DNA of 64,000 bases from Marsupella aquatica (GCA_973895155.1 OZ316892.1:14694001-14758000), one strand, 5' to 3'. Positions 27,122 through 38,702 are shown, counted from the first letter of the stretch. Notes: generated from the sequence alone by a model not told the origin. A program made the numbers and translations.

Positions 27122-28680
27122 ATGAGGTTGAGTCCCTACGTGCCCAACTTGCCAACATCAAAGGCAAGTCAATTGCCTCTACTGGTCCTTCTCAACCGGC
27201 TGGTCACGTGCAACCCATTCCTGGCCCAGGCACCACTGACAGTTTAGCATCTCTACCCCGCTCTTTCTATGGCTTGCCATTTGATGCTCATATGGGTGAG
27301 TGTGTGCTGTCCTCTGCTACACAGCCTGGCCTTACAGCAGAATTTTCAGATTCATTCTGCCCTTCCTATTTTGCTTACCAGCAGGCTAGTGCAGCCTCCC
27401 GTATTGCTCCCACCCGCCGCATTGTACAAGCTGATGGTCTTGCTGCCGGTCCTATGACTAGAGCCAGGGAAGCTCAAGCTGTCTTGCCCCAATCTTTTCA
27501 GCCACTCACACTTGCTGGAGAGCGCACCTTGTTGGTGAGGGGGGAGGGAGCTGCAGCTACATCCATTCCATCACCAGGTGTTGCTGACATTTCACAGGGA
27601 GTTGTTTCTCCTGAGCTGCTTGAGCATTTCACCTCCGGTATGGCACAAAGGATCCTTACAACTCCACTTTTCAGTTGCCATGATTTACAACTGGATGCTA
27701 GAGCTGTCATCAGAGCGCTAGAGGGCTCACTACATTCTTCATCAGCCCCTGTGACACTGGTTTTGGAGGTCCAATCTTATGTACATACTGGACCTTCTTC
27801 TTCTCCTTTACATGTTTCCACTGGTTTGACTGCCCCAGTACCGATTGCTGCTGATTGTGTGACCAGAGCTACACTTGATTCTGGTCATGCTGCTCCATCT
27901 TTCCTGGCTATGTTGTTGAGTGGAAAGACCGTGGACACTAACTCCCTTCACAAGGTACCTCATCATTTGCCGAGAGTGGTGCCTAGTGACAGGACTTCAG
28001 TTTCCACCACCATTGCCATTGTTGACAACAGGAATTCAGTGGTTAAGTTGGAGGGTCACACTCCTCAGGTGGTCATGCTAGACACAGGTGCTCAACCAGT
28101 GATATTGGGCATTCAGTTTGCCAAGAAGATGAGACTGTTGACTGATCATTTACAGCAATCCAAGTGGCACATTCGGACTGCTAGTGGCACTGTGGAGGAT
28201 GTGCTGGGTGAGAGTTCTACTTTACTCACTCTCACTTTTAATGGAGGTACAGATCAGGAACTGCATTTCCCAGTCAGATGTTTGGTTACCAATGCCACTA
28301 CGTATGATGTGCTCATTAGCCAGGAGGCTTTGTTCCCACCAGGTTTTACCATTGACAACTGGCATGAGCATGCATACTACAGACTTGATTAGCATACTGA
28401 TGGCTCACACTTGGGCTACATTCCACTTGATTTGCATGGTGCCCATACACCTATGGCTCACCACTGTGTGTTGAAAGCAGTGCACACAGCTACCTATGTC
28501 AACCACCCATTGCAAGATTGGATTGAGGAGGATGACGATGAGGTGGCTGCTGCACATGCTGCTACACGTATAGCAGCACTTTCCAGCAACGTGGATCATC
28601 AACCAGAGATGGTACAACGGCTCCAAGCAGCCCATGGACCTTTGGTGGCTGCATTGCGCAAGTTTGAAGACCTTGGATAG
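27122..28680 (+). pseudogene. Element A protease region of pol
   Basis: The reading frame is open from about 27122 to TAG at 28390, and then from 28393 to TAG at 28678. The retropepsin active site is VVMLDTGAQPVILG, with the catalytic Asp at about 28081, and the second conserved region follows (RCLVTNATTYDVLIS). The stretch LPQSFQPLTLAGE matches LPQSFTLFRLPL in element B, so the two are homologous here. The protease normally cuts Gag-Pol into its working parts. The frame shifts by one between gag and this region. Confidence 0.8.
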
Positions 28681-29266
28681 CACAATGGACAGCCAATAGC
28701 CCCAATCTTGAGCGCACTAGTTACATGGACTCCCCATCTTAGTTTGACCAGCGACCACAGGTCAAAGAGGATTTCAGTGTGGTCCAGCACTACTTGGGAC
28801 CACCCCTTCTCATTGATGCAGTGCACTGTGGTTCTTATGCACATCGTCTTCGTAACTTTTGGACTAACCTTGCACCACCTTCCTTGTTGGAGTTAGCTCT
28901 TCACCACACATCCAGGGACACTAACCTCACAGTGGACCAGATTTTGGATCCTGATAGTTCTTGCCAACCAGTTACACGGCAAGAGCCAGCACCTTGGTAT
29001 CCAGCCAATACCATTGGACAGCCCCGTGTTGCTTGGCCTACATTTGTGTCCTTTCCAGGTGCACATGCTTTTCAGGGTGATGGTCCTGGCCTGGTTTACC
29101 GGCATTCTACCGGTACATGGGATGAACCCTAGTCCTGAGGAGAGAGAACGGGCTATGGGCTTCCAACCCGGTACTACATGCCACACCAAAATCACCAAGC
29201 TGGCCAGGAATGCTTTACTTGGCAGGGTAATGGATCTTAATGCTCTCACTTGGCTCCTGGTCACTT
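28681..29266 (+). pseudogene. Element A DNMT3-like methyltransferase, motifs VI-X only
   Basis: The segment resembles the C-terminal half of the element B methyltransferase. A decayed motif VI region reads YMDSP (ENVP in B). Motif VIII reads DAVHCGSYAHRLRNFWTNL. Motifs IX and X read EERERAMGF and LLGRVMDLNALTWL. Motif I (the S-adenosylmethionine loop) and motif IV (catalytic PCQ), both present in B, are missing, so a deletion of about 0.6 kb removed the catalytic core. A frameshift lies near 29120. It cannot be active. Confidence 0.8.
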
Positions 29267-31224
29267 GCATCCTTTTTCAGATGTACATTCATCCAACATC
29301 AGGAGTTCCAGCCCTACCACTCCATGGTGCTGCTACATGGCATCCAGAAGTGCACTTATCTCTATTCAACACTCACCGCTCCAGTCCAAGTGTTAGGGGG
29401 GAGGAGGTCCCTTGTAACGTGGCTGATATTATTTCTGAGTTTCATGGTGTGGATCAGACCAGAGCAACAGATACAACAGGCCGTGGAGAGGCCTCATCAC
29501 CTTATCAGCAGCATGCTAGCAGCTTGGACAGTGGAGAGGCTAGCACTTCTGGCTCTTCAAGCATGAGTACATCAGGGCCTATTCCTAGTGTTGCCAACTA
29601 CACGTTCATCATGGGCAACCACCTGAGTAAAAGACAGAAGGACCAGTTGCTGAATTTGCTCCTCAAGCATGAGAACGTGTTTGCTTTCTCTATGAAGGAC
29701 TTGGGTAAGTGCAAGACCATGCAGTTCTCCATTGAGTTGGCTGATGAAACACCTATCTTCAGGCGGAGACATCGTTTGAGTAAGCATGAGTGGCAGCTGG
29801 TGGATGAGAGGTGCCAAGAGTTATATGAAGTTGGTCTTATTCAGCCATCTACATCAGATTTTGCAGCAGCTACAGTGATGCCAGCAAAGAAGGATTCCAG
29901 TGGATTGTGGACAGAGAAGCGCATGTGTGGGGACTACAGGCCACTGAACCTGGTCACACCCCAGGACAGGTACCCCATGCCACGGCTAGAGGAGCTATTT
30001 GACAACATTGGAGACTTAGACATCTTCACTCTTGTGGATCTAAGGCAAGGCTTTAACCAGATTTTGCTGCTTGCAAAGGACCGCAAGAAAACAGCTTTCC
30101 ATGGCAGTAACCAACTATGGGAGTGGTTGGTGATGCCATTTGGCTTGAAGAATGCGCCCATATTCTTTCAAAGAGTCATGGACCAGGTTCTTCAAGGTGC
30201 TGAGTTTCTGAAATGCTACATTGATGATGTCTTGGTCCACAGCAAAGGATTTGACCAGCATCTACTTGACCTCGAGGAGCTATTCATGAGGCTTAAGAAG
30301 GTGAACCTAAAGATACACCCCAAGAAGTGTGAATTTGCTGTCAGATCAGTAGTATACCTTGGGCACCGCATTCTTCCAAATGGAACCATGGCTCACTGGG
30401 CCAAGGTGGTATCCATCTTGGAAATGCCCACTCCTACCGATGTTCACACTTTGAGGAGTTTTATTGGGTTGTGCAATTACTACCGGATCTACATCAAAGA
30501 TTTCAGCACCATTGCACACCCATTGTATGCTTTGTTGAAAAAGAATGTGACTTGGACATGGAGTACAGATGTTGAGGCAGCATTTGCCACTTTGAAGGAG
30601 AAGCTCTCAGAATACCCGATGCTGAGAAGACCTGATTTCAGCAAGGTCTTTGTGCTCCACACAGATTGGAGTGCCCTTGGGATTGGTGCCATTCTGGGCC
30701 AGCATGATGAGGAAGGTAAAGAGTACGTCATTGTCTATGCATCTAGGAGCAACAATCAGGCAGAGAGTCATTATTCTTCGTATGAGGGTGAATGTCTTGC
30801 TGTTGTGTGGGCTATCATACATTACAGGCCCTACCTCTATGGGACCAGGTTTGTCCTCTACACCGACCACCAGCCCTTGAAGTGGTTGATGACCAACGAC
30901 AAGCTTACTGGCAAGCTTGCTCGTTGGGCGCTCATACTCCAGGAGTATGATTTTGAGGTAATTCATAGGCCTGGTGTGACACATCAAAATGCTGACACTA
31001 TGTCCCGCAGCCCTTTGATTGCCTCTGATGATTCCTCAGATGCACGGCAGGATTTTGACCAGGTTTCCATCCTGCCTACATTTCATGCATCTACCTATCT
31101 TGCTTTGCTGCCATGCTACGTTGTCGACCAACCTGTGGTGGACATATGGGAGGAGAGCGACACTCTGAGATTTCTGCAGCATGGGGAGTACCCCACCCAT
31201 GTTACTGCTGCCCAGAGAGACTGA
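29267..31224 (+). pseudogene. Element A reverse transcriptase and RNase H
   Basis: This is a long open stretch of pol, in frame with the methyltransferase C-terminus. The RT has RRMCGDYRPLN-type motif 2 (here KRMCGDYRPLN), LVDLRQGFNQI, FGLKNAP and the catalytic YIDDVLVHSK near 30217. RNase H follows with LHTDWSALGIGAIL, SSYEGECLAVVWA and LYTDHQPLKWL, carrying the D-E-D set. This copies the element RNA into DNA. The frame ends at TGA 31222, followed closely by an in-frame TAG. Both fit C-to-T changes when compared with RDRVLQR in element B. Confidence 0.9.
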
Positions 31225-32430
31225 ATTTAGCAAAGGTCCAAGCGCTACTTGTGGAAGGGAGATCATCTTGTGCGCTGCTTGCCAGATAGGGAAGTGGTGG
31301 TTCCACCCATTCATGAGAGGGTTGGCCTTATCCGTAAGGTACATTCTGAGCTTGGTCATTTTGGCGTTAAGAGGACTTACAGCCTCTTGGTCCCTCATTA
31401 TCATTGGAGAGGCATGCATGGCCAGGTTCGAGATGTTATTGCCCGGTGTGAGCAGTGTGATAGGGTAAGGACTTCTTTCACATCTCGGCAACCCACACTT
31501 CATCCACTCCCTATTCAGGGCATGTTTTATCGTTGGTCATGTGATTTGGCTGGAGAATTACCCCTCACATCTCGGGGTAATCTCTAAATCATGATCATGA
31601 TAGAGCATTTCTCCAAGTGGATAGAACTTGTGGCATTGCCGGATAAGACCTCCCGTAGCACCAGCCAGGCATTCCTGCAACAAGTTCTCAGCCGCTTTGG
31701 AGCTTGTGCAGAATGTCTCACTGACCAGGGCTCAGAGTTTAGAGGAGAGTTCCAGGAGCTGTTGATCAGGCCCTCATTGATCATCGTCGGACATCACGAG
31801 ATCACCCACAGGCAGATGGCTTGGCAGAGTGCATGGTTCAGACATGCAAGAAGGGTCTCCGAAAGATTTGCCTCACCAAAAACAAGGAGGATTGGGACCT
31901 GGCCTTACCCTACATTGCCATGGGGTATAGGATGTCTAGACATGCATCATTGTCTAACTTTTCTCCCTACTTCTTGTTGTTTGGTCGTCACCTAGTTCCA
32001 CCTTCTGCTATTGCTGCTCACATGCTTCAGGTGGTGGACTTGGATTCAACTGTGACTTGGTCTGATGTGATCTCTGAGAGGGCTACCCTATTCAGGAGGG
32101 TTATGCCCATGGCCATGGAGAATTTGGCCATTGCACAACATAGGGACACACTGCGTTATGCACACACACTAGGGGGCACTTTTCAGCCCAAGGTCAGGAA
32201 GTTTGATATGGGAGATTTTGTGTACTTGCAGCGGCAAGCTAACGACACCCTGGACACCTCTACCAGTCGTACTATTCTCAGGGTTAAAGCTATTCGACCG
32301 TCTGGAGTGCTAGAGTTACAAGGGGCAGATGGGCGCACAATTGCTGACAATGCCAAGAATTGCGCCCCTTGTCATCTGCCTAACCTGGATCCCACCATTG
32401 TGACTTCTACCTGGATTCCACCTGTGGACT
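31225..32430 (+). pseudogene. Element A integrase, broken and cut from its PHD finger
   Basis: The HHCC zinc-binding domain (HSELGHFGVKRTYSLL, then CEQCDRVR) is followed by the core domain. The first Asp is in CDLAGELPL, the second in LTDQGSEF, and the Glu in HPQADGLAECMVQ, the last in a different frame. There is TAA at about 31585 and a frameshift near 31770. The C-terminal domain reads GDFVYLQRQAN and LELQGADG. The sequence is cut at 32430 by a DNA transposon and continues in the same frame at 34508. Confidence 0.85.
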
Positions 32431-34499
32431 CCCTAGGCCCTTAGCTTAGCTAATATGGGACCCCCCGTGCAAACAACTCAAGGGGTTTATAAATCCTTTT
32501 TTTGAATAATAGTTATAATCGCTTATAATGTAACAACCCTTTGTTTTATTGGGTTCCATGTTATAATGAACCAAGGTGATCTAAAAAATAGGGTTCAAGT
32601 AGTTTTATGGAAGGGTAAAGCATATGGGGCCGCCACACGTCAATAACTCATTCATCCACGTGTCATTACATCCTTGGTTTGGGGTGTGCAAACACATTTG
32701 AATTTTGGGGGATAGGGGCAATTTTTCCTTTATGGGGTCTCGTTTACCATTTATGGATGACCAAAATGGTCTGCCATTGATCTCTTTGATGCTCTATATC
32801 AAACGGTGTAGGGATATATATATATGGCCTTGTAGGGCCCCCAAAGGAGGAGGTCAAGTTGACAACGTTGTTCAATGCGTGTTGCGTTATATGTGGATTC
32901 TATGATGCCCCAAGTGATAGAGAGAGTCTCAATCCAGAGTCACTTATGTACCTCGGTGGATATTTATCACTCCTAGTGATCAAAGAATTGGTTTAAATGT
33001 AATAAGTTTTCCAATGCTTTAGACTCAAAGGATAACTTTCTTGTAAACAATGATGAATATGCTTAACAAACTATGGGACAAACTTAAGTGCAATGTGGAC
33101 TTACAATTTTCATAGATGACAGCGTAGGATGTTTACAACTTAAATTTGGATACTTGTATGCGTTTGTTTGACTCTTAAATGCCTTGACTCCTACCTTCTT
33201 GCGAGGAAGTGTGTACATAAAGAATCCCTGGGCCCTCAGCATTACTAATACAGGGAGGACGTGCGAACAACGCAAGGGTATTTTTAATGTAATACAAACA
33301 AATTTTAATAATAATTTTGAAAGTAGGCAACATCCCTTTATATACATTCATCACAATATTAGTAATAAGGCTCTTATCAAATACATGTCACATTATTCTT
33401 ACGCAAGGGTACCCAAAATGCCAAGTACACGCGTCACTATATGGTTGGGACACATACAGTCATCACCTCATTTGCACACGTGTTCATATAGTAAATCAGA
33501 CATTTAATTATTTGTTGTCTTAAGGCAAGTTTAGTTTTGTGGGACCCTTTATGGTGGGACAAATGGTTTTGGGTAGACATGTTTACCCACATGTTTAGGA
33601 GTTAAGTCTGGAGTTGAGTAAATGTTGGGAATCTGGGATTGATGGGGATCATGGATCAACCCCACATGGACGGACAAGATTACTTTTGAATTCTCTTGAA
33701 TAAAAAAGCCAGGTATGAGGCTAGATGTGTTTGCGTGTGTAGGGGGTATCGGGTGCTCAACCAATGCTTGTTATAGTTGGTTCAGACTTTGGAGTATTAT
33801 CCCTCGATTATACATATAGTACTCATGAAACCAGAAGTTTAGAGGCACTGTTGCGAACACTAAGAGGAGAGTGCATGCCTGTTTGTATACTATAGGAAGA
33901 ACTATTCTTGTAGTGTATTAATTTTGTTCATCTATATAAAATATGTATCCTGAACATTGGGCGTAACAGCCATACAAGTCCCCTATGCAGTCTCATCTAT
34001 TTCAGTATGATATTTGCAATTTTAAAAATTCAAGGGTTTTTTCAATTCCTTGAAAAACTCTATTATAATTTACAAAAGGATAAAATTTAATAGAAAAGTT
34101 AATATTTTTACATTAACAAGGATATTTTTTTTGTGAACAAAAATATTAAGAAGGGGTACACGGGGGGTGTCTGTTCTCAGGGGGGTTCACTTAATATAGT
34201 AAGAGTGAGGGCCCAGGGTAAAGAATATGTTGTTCCTATTTTTGCTTTTGATAATGTGAAATGTTTATTCCAATCTGTTTGACTTAGAATCTCTTTGACA
34301 AGATTTTTTTTATAACACCTGAAGAGCATATTTAATGTCATTTTGATGAAGATTATAATAGCCCAAAGGGCTTTCTTAATGACCCAAAAGTAATTTATTA
34401 ATACTAATAAGAGCTTTTTAAAAGAGCAAAAAATAGTACTGGAGGGGAGGGGCGTTCACAGACGGGTTCCATTAATATACACGGAGTACGGGCCCAGGG
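32431..34499. mobile_element. Non-autonomous DNA transposon, 8-bp TSD (outer)
   Basis: The ends are CCCTAGGCCC at 32431 and GGGCCCAGGG at 34490-34499, an imperfect terminal inverted repeat of about 45-50 bp. The target duplication TGTGGACT is perfect (32423-32430 and 34500-34507). No transposase is present. Without the inner copy it would be about 1.07 kb. The 8-bp duplication suggests hAT or a related superfamily, but the CCCTRGGCCC ends are not a standard hAT end, so I leave the class open. Confidence 0.85.
33226..34218. mobile_element. Second copy of the same transposon family, nested
   Basis: The ends are CCCTGGGCCCTCA at 33226 and TGAGGGCCCAGGG ending at 34218. The target duplication TAAAGAAT is perfect (33218-33225 and 34219-34226). 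It is 993 bp and AT-rich inside with no coding sequence. The subterminal sequence resembles that of the outer element (GTGCRAACAACKCAAGGG), so one family inserted into itself. Confidence 0.85.
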
Positions 34500-34507
34500 T
34501 GTGGACT

Positions 34508-34665
34508 ACCCTTGCAAAATGTGTTTGCGAATTGACGATGCTGACCAGATGCTGCTATGTGATAATTGCAATGGAGGGTACCATCTTTTCTGCTTGCGGC
34601 CTGAACTTACCCAGGTGCCAGAAGGGTTATGGTTTTGCCCTTCCTGTGCTCCACATGCCACCTGA
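34508..34665 (+). pseudogene. Element A C-terminal PHD finger
   Basis: Translation in the integrase frame gives a C4HC3 zinc finger: CKMC, CDNC, YHLFC and WFCPSC, with the spacing of a PHD domain. It stops at TGA 34663. PHD fingers usually read the methylation state of the histone H3 tail. With the nested transposon and one 8-bp duplication removed, the integrase frame reads straight into it, so it was the C-terminus of pol. About 30 bases downstream comes the purine tract of the element. Confidence 0.88.
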
Positions 34666-34704
34666 CTTTTCCTCAGCCCTCCTTGTGACTGTGGTCTGGG
34701 GGGG

Positions 34705-34880
34705 ATACAGAGGTTTACACCTCCACTACGTACATACCACCTCAGTTGCTTTTTCTTGGCACTTGGGAATGTGATTGGACTTTTTCTATGCATGTTGGTT
34801 GCTAGCAGCTTGCACATATGCATTGCCGGTGACTTGTATGTTTTCGATACACTATGGCTACGATACTATATGTCACGACA
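34705..34880 (-). repeat. LTR copy 1, U3 portion
   Basis: Read on the minus strand it starts TGTCGTGACA and runs to GGAGGTGTAAACCTCTGTAT, the core-promoter side. It matches 44383-44539 over about 155 bp. The palindrome GAGGTTTACACCTC also occurs at 35250-35263 within copy 2. That overlap shows that the U3 and R-U5 pieces are parts of one LTR. Confidence 0.7.
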
Positions 34881-34882
34881 GC

Positions 34883-35266
34883 TATCATGCCGAGGGACAG
34901 TGCCGCTTGTGCACATCGGCATGTCCCTCGCATGCCCGATAGGTATGTAGTTAGGGCTAGTGTACTACTTGAGTTAGTGTCATGTTCTTGTAGCAAGTCT
35001 GGGCCGTTCTTGAAGCAAAACGTGCTTGTTAGTGTGACACCTTGACTTGATCTACTTAGGGCATGTCTTTCTTTGTCGGTTTTCAGTTCTTCTTGAATCG
35101 CTGTTGACAGAGCTCAGACAGTGCTCGTCAGTTCCGTACACGGGATTCACACAGTGATTCGTTAGGTGCTCCCGGCCAATCTTGGCATCCCGCTGGTTTT
35201 TTATTCGATTTCAGTACGATTGTTTCTCTTACGCCTTTTATATATACAGAGGTTTACACCTCCACT
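34883..35266 (-). repeat. LTR copy 2, core promoter and R-U5 portion
   Basis: On the minus strand this reads AGTGGAGGTGTAAACCTC, then TATATATAAAAGG (a good TATA box), then the R-U5 segment ending CCCTCGGCA. Copy 2 is interrupted at 35266/35267 by the minus-strand Gypsy element and resumes at 44383. Copies 1 and 2 abut with only GC (34881-34882) between GACA and TATCATGCC. Confidence 0.7.
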
Positions 35267-35576
35267 TGTCGTGCGCATACATATCGCTACACAACATACA
35301 TCGCTTGTCACATACATCCAGACATAGTCACACTGCCACATCACAAATACAAGAGAATGGAATACAAGTGGAACTCATGTCCACACATGTCCAAAACCCA
35401 CAATCGCCCCCCTAGCTGGGAGTAAGGTCCCCTAACTCTAGCTAGCCATGAGTTCTACAAGGTTGATATACACCTTTTTAGGTGTGAAGATCAGGAGGCC
35501 GGGTGCAAGTGAGCCCCATCGATCACCTACCTCCAATCCATATCTGCCAAGAGAACACAAATGATACTAGTCGGCT

Positions 35577-36764
35577 TCACCGACACTGAGGACACAACCA
35601 TGATCCACTAGGAATCACCTGTAATGGTGGTGTCAAACATGACATGTGCCATCCTCTAGAACACTTATCACAAATCAACATAGTAGCTGCTCCCTGAGCA
35701 GATCCACACAACATACATTTCAAGCCAGCACGAACATGTGCCAAGCTTGGATCTACTGTACCATCAATGTTGGGAAGGTGACATGGTGCATAGTTGCGCA
35801 CATGATCCTTCCAAACCATACCATCGCGTCCCTCCAACATCAGGACACCAGAAGGCAACACTTCACGCACACGTAAGATTGTCCGGCCTGCGGTCACATC
35901 AAGTGTCGTGGGTGCTGTCTGCTGCAAATAAACATAATCACCAGGATGAAATCGTCGAATGCTTGCACGATAACCTCCTCCACGAATAGTGGCATACCTC
36001 AAAGTATCACGATGTTGGGCAATGGCAAGGTTGTCAAAAGCCATGGGCATCACTCTCTGAAATACCCGTGCTCTCTCTGAACACACCTTGACCCAAACAT
36101 CAGGATCATCCAAGTTCACAACTGGTGCAGCATGACGACGAATAGCTGCTGGAAAATCTGGCTCTCTACCATAGAGCAAAAAGTAGGGTGAGAAGGATGC
36201 AAGTGATGCTTGCCGACTGAAACGGTAGCCCATAGCTAACCAAGGTAGCTGGAGATCCCAATCTCCCAGATGACCAACCTGCAAGCCATACTTACGCAAT
36301 CCTCTCTTCACAGTTTGCACAACTCTCTCAGCTAATCCATCTGCCTCAGGATGATCACGAGAGGTAGTGCGATGATCAATCAGAGCTTGTTCACACAAAC
36401 TCTCAAACTCTCCACGGAACTCAATTCCTTAATCAGTCAATACCTCAGCTGGTGCTCCAAAATGACTGAGTACACGATCCAAAAATGTAGCAGCAACTCC
36501 TCCACTGGCTTTATCTGGCAACGCCACTAGCTCAATCCACTTGGAGAAGTGCTCCACCATGACCAAAACATACCGATTATGACGTTGGGTAAGAGGTAAT
36601 GGACCAGCAAAATCCAAACTCCAACGATATCCCAAACCCATGATCGGTAACGGGTGCAACTGGGGAGTGGGAGCATTAAATGATGCTCTCACTCTGTCAC
36701 ATACCACACACTTAGCTATCAACTGCTGGACATGAGTGTGCATACCACGCCACCAATATTGTGT
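35577..36764 (-). pseudogene. Element B integrase with C-terminal PHD finger
   Basis: The core-domain Asp is in RWSLDFAGPLP, the second Asp is in EVLTD just before a TAA at 36429, and the Glu is in HPEADGLAERV. The C-terminal part reads GDYVYLQQTAP and a conserved YAPCHLPNIDG linker. It ends in a C4HC3 PHD finger (CMLC, CDKC, WHMSC, WLCPQC) and a stop at 35577. There is no chromodomain, which many plant Gypsy integrases carry in this position. The PHD finger is therefore a candidate replacement for chromatin targeting. The TAA fits CAA to TAA. Confidence 0.9.
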
Positions 36765-38702
36765 CTACAGCAAGCTGTAAGTGCGCTTCACACCAAAGTG
36801 ACCCAACTCCTCGTGCGCATGTCGCACCAAATGTACTCGTTGTGATGGTTTTGGTACCACCAACATCCTACCATCATGCAGTACTCTCAAAAGATGGTTT
36901 CCCTCCCATCGAAACCTCTTGGCTCTCTGTAGAACCCTGTCACGTTCCTTGGCATCAACACTGCCAACAATAGAACTATTGCGCAAATATTCCAACACTC
37001 TCACATCATTGTGAATATCTTGTTGTCCAGAAGTTACCTCACCAACATCCACATCTGAAGACTCATCATCCACTCCATCCAATGAGGTAGAGTCCACAGA
37101 TCCACTGTATGCTGGCACCCAACAAAGAAAGGCAGATGCATGCCATCCTGGCACCATCTCCTTATCTGACTCATCACGCCATCTGGCTTCAGTCTCATCG
37201 TGCTGACTGGTACATGGATTGCGGCTTAATCCATCTGCATCCAAGTTCACTTTTCCAGGCCTATGCACCACCTGGAAATCATACTCCTGTAACAACAATG
37301 CCCATCGTGCAAGCTTCCCTTTAAGCTTGTCAGACTCCATTAACCACTTAAGAGGCTGATGATCAGTGATCAAGGTGAAGGGGTTACCAAACAAGTAGCA
37401 ATGAAAGTGTGCAATAGCCCACACTGCTGCCAAACACTCTCCCTCATAAGAGCTATACTTAGCCTCTGCTGAATTGTTTGATCTACTGGCATAAGCCACA
37501 ACAAACTCATTCCCCTCATCATCCTTCTGAGTCAGCACTGCTCCAAGTCCTACTCCACTCCAATCAGTGTGTAGCTGAAATGGTCTGCCTGAAATGGGTC
37601 TTCTCAAAATAGGGGATGATGCCAACCTTTGCTTCAACTCCTGAAAGGCATGCTCCTGGTCATCACCCCAAATCCATTCCTGATCCAACTTAGTGAGTAT
37701 GGTCAAAGGTTTAGCAAGCTGGCTAAATCCTTTAACATACCTCCTGTAGTAGCTCGCCAATCCCAAGAATGCACGAACTCTACTCACATCAGTAGGACAA
37801 GGAATCTGTGTAATGGCCTCCACTTTAGTCTGCTGTACACCCAATCCCCCTGGATATATGGTGTGGCCCAAATACTCAATCTGGTCTTGGAAGAACTTAC
37901 ACTTGCTAGGATGGAGCTTCAACCCATGTGCTCTCAATCTCTCCAACACAGTCTGCAAGTGCTGCTGATGTTCTTCCACAGTAGAATAATAGACCAAAAT
38001 ATCATCAATATAACATCTGACAAAATCCAAACCTGCAAGGATTCGATCCATGACTCTCTGGAACTCAGCTGGTGCATTCTTCAACCCAAATGGTAAGAAT
38101 AACCATTGATACAAACGATCTTTGCCATAAGAATCAATCCCCCAGAATGCTGTCTTGGACCTGTCAGCATGCCTAATTGGAAGCTGATGGTATCCTGCCC
38201 TCAGAATCAATGAACTGAAAACCTTTGCATGCCCCACAGCATCAAAGATCTCCTCAGGTGTGGGCATGGCATATCGATCAGATTTTGTCTGGCGATTAAT
38301 AGGTCTGTAATCACCACACATGCGCCTATCTGTGTAATTGCCATGCACATCCTTCTTGGCTGGCATCACTATGGCAGATGCATACTCCCCATATGAAATC
38401 TCCACCAATCCAGCCTCCAACAAATCTTGAGTTCTGCTTTGAATCAGAGCTCTCTCCATGTCACTATAACGGTATGGTCTACGAAAGATTGGCGCATCAC
38501 TAGCCAATTCAATCTGAATACCAGGGCCCTTCAATGTCCCCAAATCCTTCATGCTGAATGCAAAACAATTCCAATAACTCTTCAGGAATCGATGCATGCG
38601 ACATCTCTCCTCCCCTATTAACTTAGGGCCAAGCTGTGGTTCCCAACTCTCCACCAAATCCCTAATATCTCTTTGTAGGGTAGAAGAGATAGCCGATGAT
38701 TG
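36765..38702 (-). pseudogene. Element B reverse transcriptase, RNase H and integrase N-terminus
   Basis: One frame is open from about 38700 to TAG at 36765. The RT has RRMCGDYRPIN, FGLKNAPAEFQRVMD and the catalytic YIDDILVYYS. The second Asp-containing strand is slightly altered: SSLILRAGYHQ, where most relatives have S-x-x-D-L-R, so an active-site Asp appears to be changed to Ile. RNase H has LHTDWSGVGLGAVL, SSYEGECLAAVWA and LITDHQPLKWL. The integrase HHCC domain begins at HAHEELGHFGVKRTYSLL and continues across the TAG. The change at the Asp together with the stops makes this copy inactive. Confidence 0.9.

Larger units (their letters stand above)
24132..34704 (+). mobile_element. Ty3/Gypsy retrotransposon with methyltransferase remnant and PHD finger (element A)
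   Basis: The internal region runs leader, gag, protease, DNMT3-like remnant, reverse transcriptase, RNase H, integrase and PHD finger, all on the plus strand. It ends in a purine tract (TCTGGGGGGG at 34695-34704) that would be the polypurine tract. That tract joins directly to LTR copy 1, so its own 3' LTR is not visible. The left boundary is only inferred from the end of homology in LTR copy 1. Many stops and frameshifts show it is defective, and two nested transposons lie at 32431-34499. Confidence 0.8.

Noticed and set aside
23778-35240. 23778-24131 and 34888-35240 as the 5' and 3' LTRs of element A
   Set aside because: Both are the R-U5 part of an LTR read on the minus strand, with a minus-strand TATA box. 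Element A is on the plus strand and lies inside the first copy.
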